A DNA stretch of 45,809 nucleotides, from positions 1-45,809 of the forward strand of contig JANBQC010000184.1 of the NCBI GenBank assembly GCA_027576995.1, in the 5' to 3' direction. Below are positions 26,601 through 29,600 of this stretch, one piece after another. A model generated the notes under the pieces. The model saw only the letters and a list, made by a program, of their open reading frames with translations. It was not told the DNA's origin and ran no database searches. The position numbers were made by a program, and so were the translations under genes. Origin of the DNA: Dimargaris cristalligena. Taxonomy: Eukaryota > Kickxellomycota > Dimargaritomycetes > Dimargaritales > Dimargaritaceae. How positions within the stretch are numbered: position 1 is the first letter of the stretch; each line of letters begins with the position of its first letter.

Positions 26601-29600
26601 AACAAGTAGGACTCCGACTCTCGGTGGCCCACATTCTGAGATACCCCCAATTGTTCGTTATGGAGCAGTATGCCCAACTCATAGCCATAGATAAACAATA
26701 CTCCCCCGCCAGTTACTTGGACTCTGTGGGCCCCGTTCCCTTCACTGCAGTCCAACGCTACGCGCTATCCCAACATAGAAATATCAATCAATTCAACCAA
26801 TCCATGCTATTGCAGTGTCGCCAGACTTTGTCTCGTGACATGGTCAGGCAGGCCATGGTGGCGTTAATCTCCCACCACGATATGCTACGTGTCCAACTAA
26901 CGCTTACTGGAAACCAATGGGAACAGCGGGTCCATTCGACTCCAGCCGAGCCGTCAGCCTGGACAGATCAGTATGTCGTGATTGACGAGGCCAACATAAC
27001 CCGCGGCGAATATTTGGAGTGGGTCAACCATATGCAGAAAACTATATCCATCGTCAACGGTCCTATCTTGGGCAGTGGTTTACTGACAATAGATGACGAA
27101 CAGTACCTATTTCTAACGGTTCACCACTTTGCCGTTGATTTTGTTTCCTGGCGGATTATTCTGGAAGACTTGGAAGCCCTGCTAACCGGCCAGATCCTGT
27201 TGCCCAAGACGATGCCCTTCCGGGAATGGGCAACTAAGGTTCACACCCATGCTCAGACGCTATCTGATTTGGACTGGCCCATCGCCACCCCTACCCCTAG
27301 CGACCGGATTCCCCTGGATTTCCCAACTGCGACTGCTCAGTACGAAGTGCCCAACGTGACCTATCACTCATTTCAATCAGTACAGGCATCATTAGGACCA
27401 GCCTTATCCGAATCACTATACAGTCAAGTTGCCCCTACACTGGGGACCTCGGTCCAGGAATTACTGGCTGCTTCTCTCCTGATGGCGCTAAATTCTAGTT
27501 TTGGCATTGCAACCATTGAACTGGAAATGGAAGGCCATGGCCGCAGACCCTGGGATCCGGTTATTGATATATCCCGTACCGTGGGATGGTTCACATCCAT
27601 CTATCCTGTTAAGTTTAGTATCGATACCAGTGATGGCTACCCACTCCCCAGTAAGGCTCTCCGGGTCCTCGCCCATACCAAACAAAGCCTCCGATCAGTT
27701 CCTAACCACGGGTTCCCCCATAGTCTAATCCAATATTTAAGGGACACGGATTCGCTCCAATGCAATGCACAAAATAGTCGGTTGCCTGGTTCGTACGATG
27801 AATCGAGCAACTGGAACCGAGTTGTATTTAATTATTCGGGTCGGTTTGAACAGCTGGGAGCCCAAGACGCTTTTTGGAAGTCCCGCTGCATTAACCAGGG
27901 CTGGAATTATGATTTCGATCAAGATGAGCTTATGACCCGAGTCTTTAGCGCTTCAGGCGACTTTGACATTGAACAGGGTCTAATTCTTAGTATTATGTAC
28001 TCTGACGAGCTACATAAGTCAGAAACTATCCGCGGTCTAGTAGACCATTGGGTAATGTACCTAGGACAAATGGCGCACCAAGTTCAACAGGGCCCTTCCC
28101 CCAGCCTTATTACGGCTACCGACTTCCCCATATCTGGGTTAAGTGAGGTGGATTTTATTCAATTCCAAGCCGACGACCTGAAACATCTACAACTAACCAT
28201 AGATCAGATTGAGGATATTTACCCTTGCTTGCCGGTCCAGGAAGGGCTCCTGTTTGCGACCCTCAAAGATCCGGCTGCTTACATGGTTCAGCTCTCAGTT
28301 CTTATTGAGGGTCCGTTAGATCCGACCCTGTTCCAGTGGGCCTGGGAGCAAACGGCTCAGAGCCAAGCGACATTCCGGACCCGGCTCCTCATGGGTACTA
28401 GTCAAAGGCCCGATCTAAACCTCCAGGTCGTGGCCACTAAGTTTGGGGCGCAATGGACTACTGGCGACTGGCAGGGCCAATCTATTGAGGAAGCTGAAGC
28501 TGAATTTACTTTACACGAGCGGGAGAAAGGTTTCCCTAGACACCGGCCTATGATCAAATTTGGCTTATTCCAACTGGCCCCCCAGAAATATAAGTACATC
28601 GTGTCGGCCCACCATGCCATTCTCGACGGCTGGTCCATTGGCCTGATGACCCAAAGCATTTTTGGCTACTATAGCGGCAAGGTGCCCCCGCCCACCATTT
28701 CGTTTAAGGAGGTGGTTACCCACATCAAGTCCCAGAGTGTCGAAAAGGCCGCCAAATTTTGGAGTAATCAATTTGAAGGAGTAGAGTCCCCCAGTTTACT
28801 CGTACAGCCGCACCACAACCCAGATTTGAGTATCCAACCCAGTGATGCTGATTACTACGGACTGATTGATCGATCCGTTCCATTAATGTCCCACATCGAA
28901 GCCTTTGCCAGGGCAACCGATACCACCTTATCAGATGTACTCCGAGCGGGAATGGCGGCGGTTCTTCAGCGGTATACGGGCGCTGACAATCCTATATTTG
29001 GCGTAGTAGTATCGGGCCGCAATCTCCCACTAGACGGTATAGAAAATATGGTGGGCGTTTGTATTAATACCATTCCCTGCCGGGTCGCCCTCGGCCCTAG
29101 TGCTGCAATTGCTGATGTCCTTCAGAAGGTTCACCAAACTAGTATTGCCACCTATGGGTTCGAACACTGCCGGCTCACAGATATCCACCAGTGGAGTGGT
29201 TTGACTCAGGAACAACCTCTATTTAACTCCCTCTTGGTCCTTGAGAACTACCCCGAAGTGGAAATGGATGCCAATTTACCGATTCGCATTGAGTATACCG
29301 ATTGGTATAATCCCACCGACTTCCCCTTTTCCTTAACGGTTCATGCCGCTGGCAACCAACTTAATGTTACAGTTAACTACCAGCGCCTTTATTTCGACCA
29401 CGACTTCATGACTCAATTCATTGACCATTTCCTCAACTCGCTCCAGTCGATCATTGCGCTAGGCCCAGATGCGCTCTTCAACACTATTGAGGTACTCTCT
29501 CCCGCCGAGCATAGCCAGCTGCTCAAGGTGTGGGCTACTAACCCCCAAGAATGCCCTTCCCACTACGCCTACGAGGGTTTCCAATGGGAAGCGTTTTGCC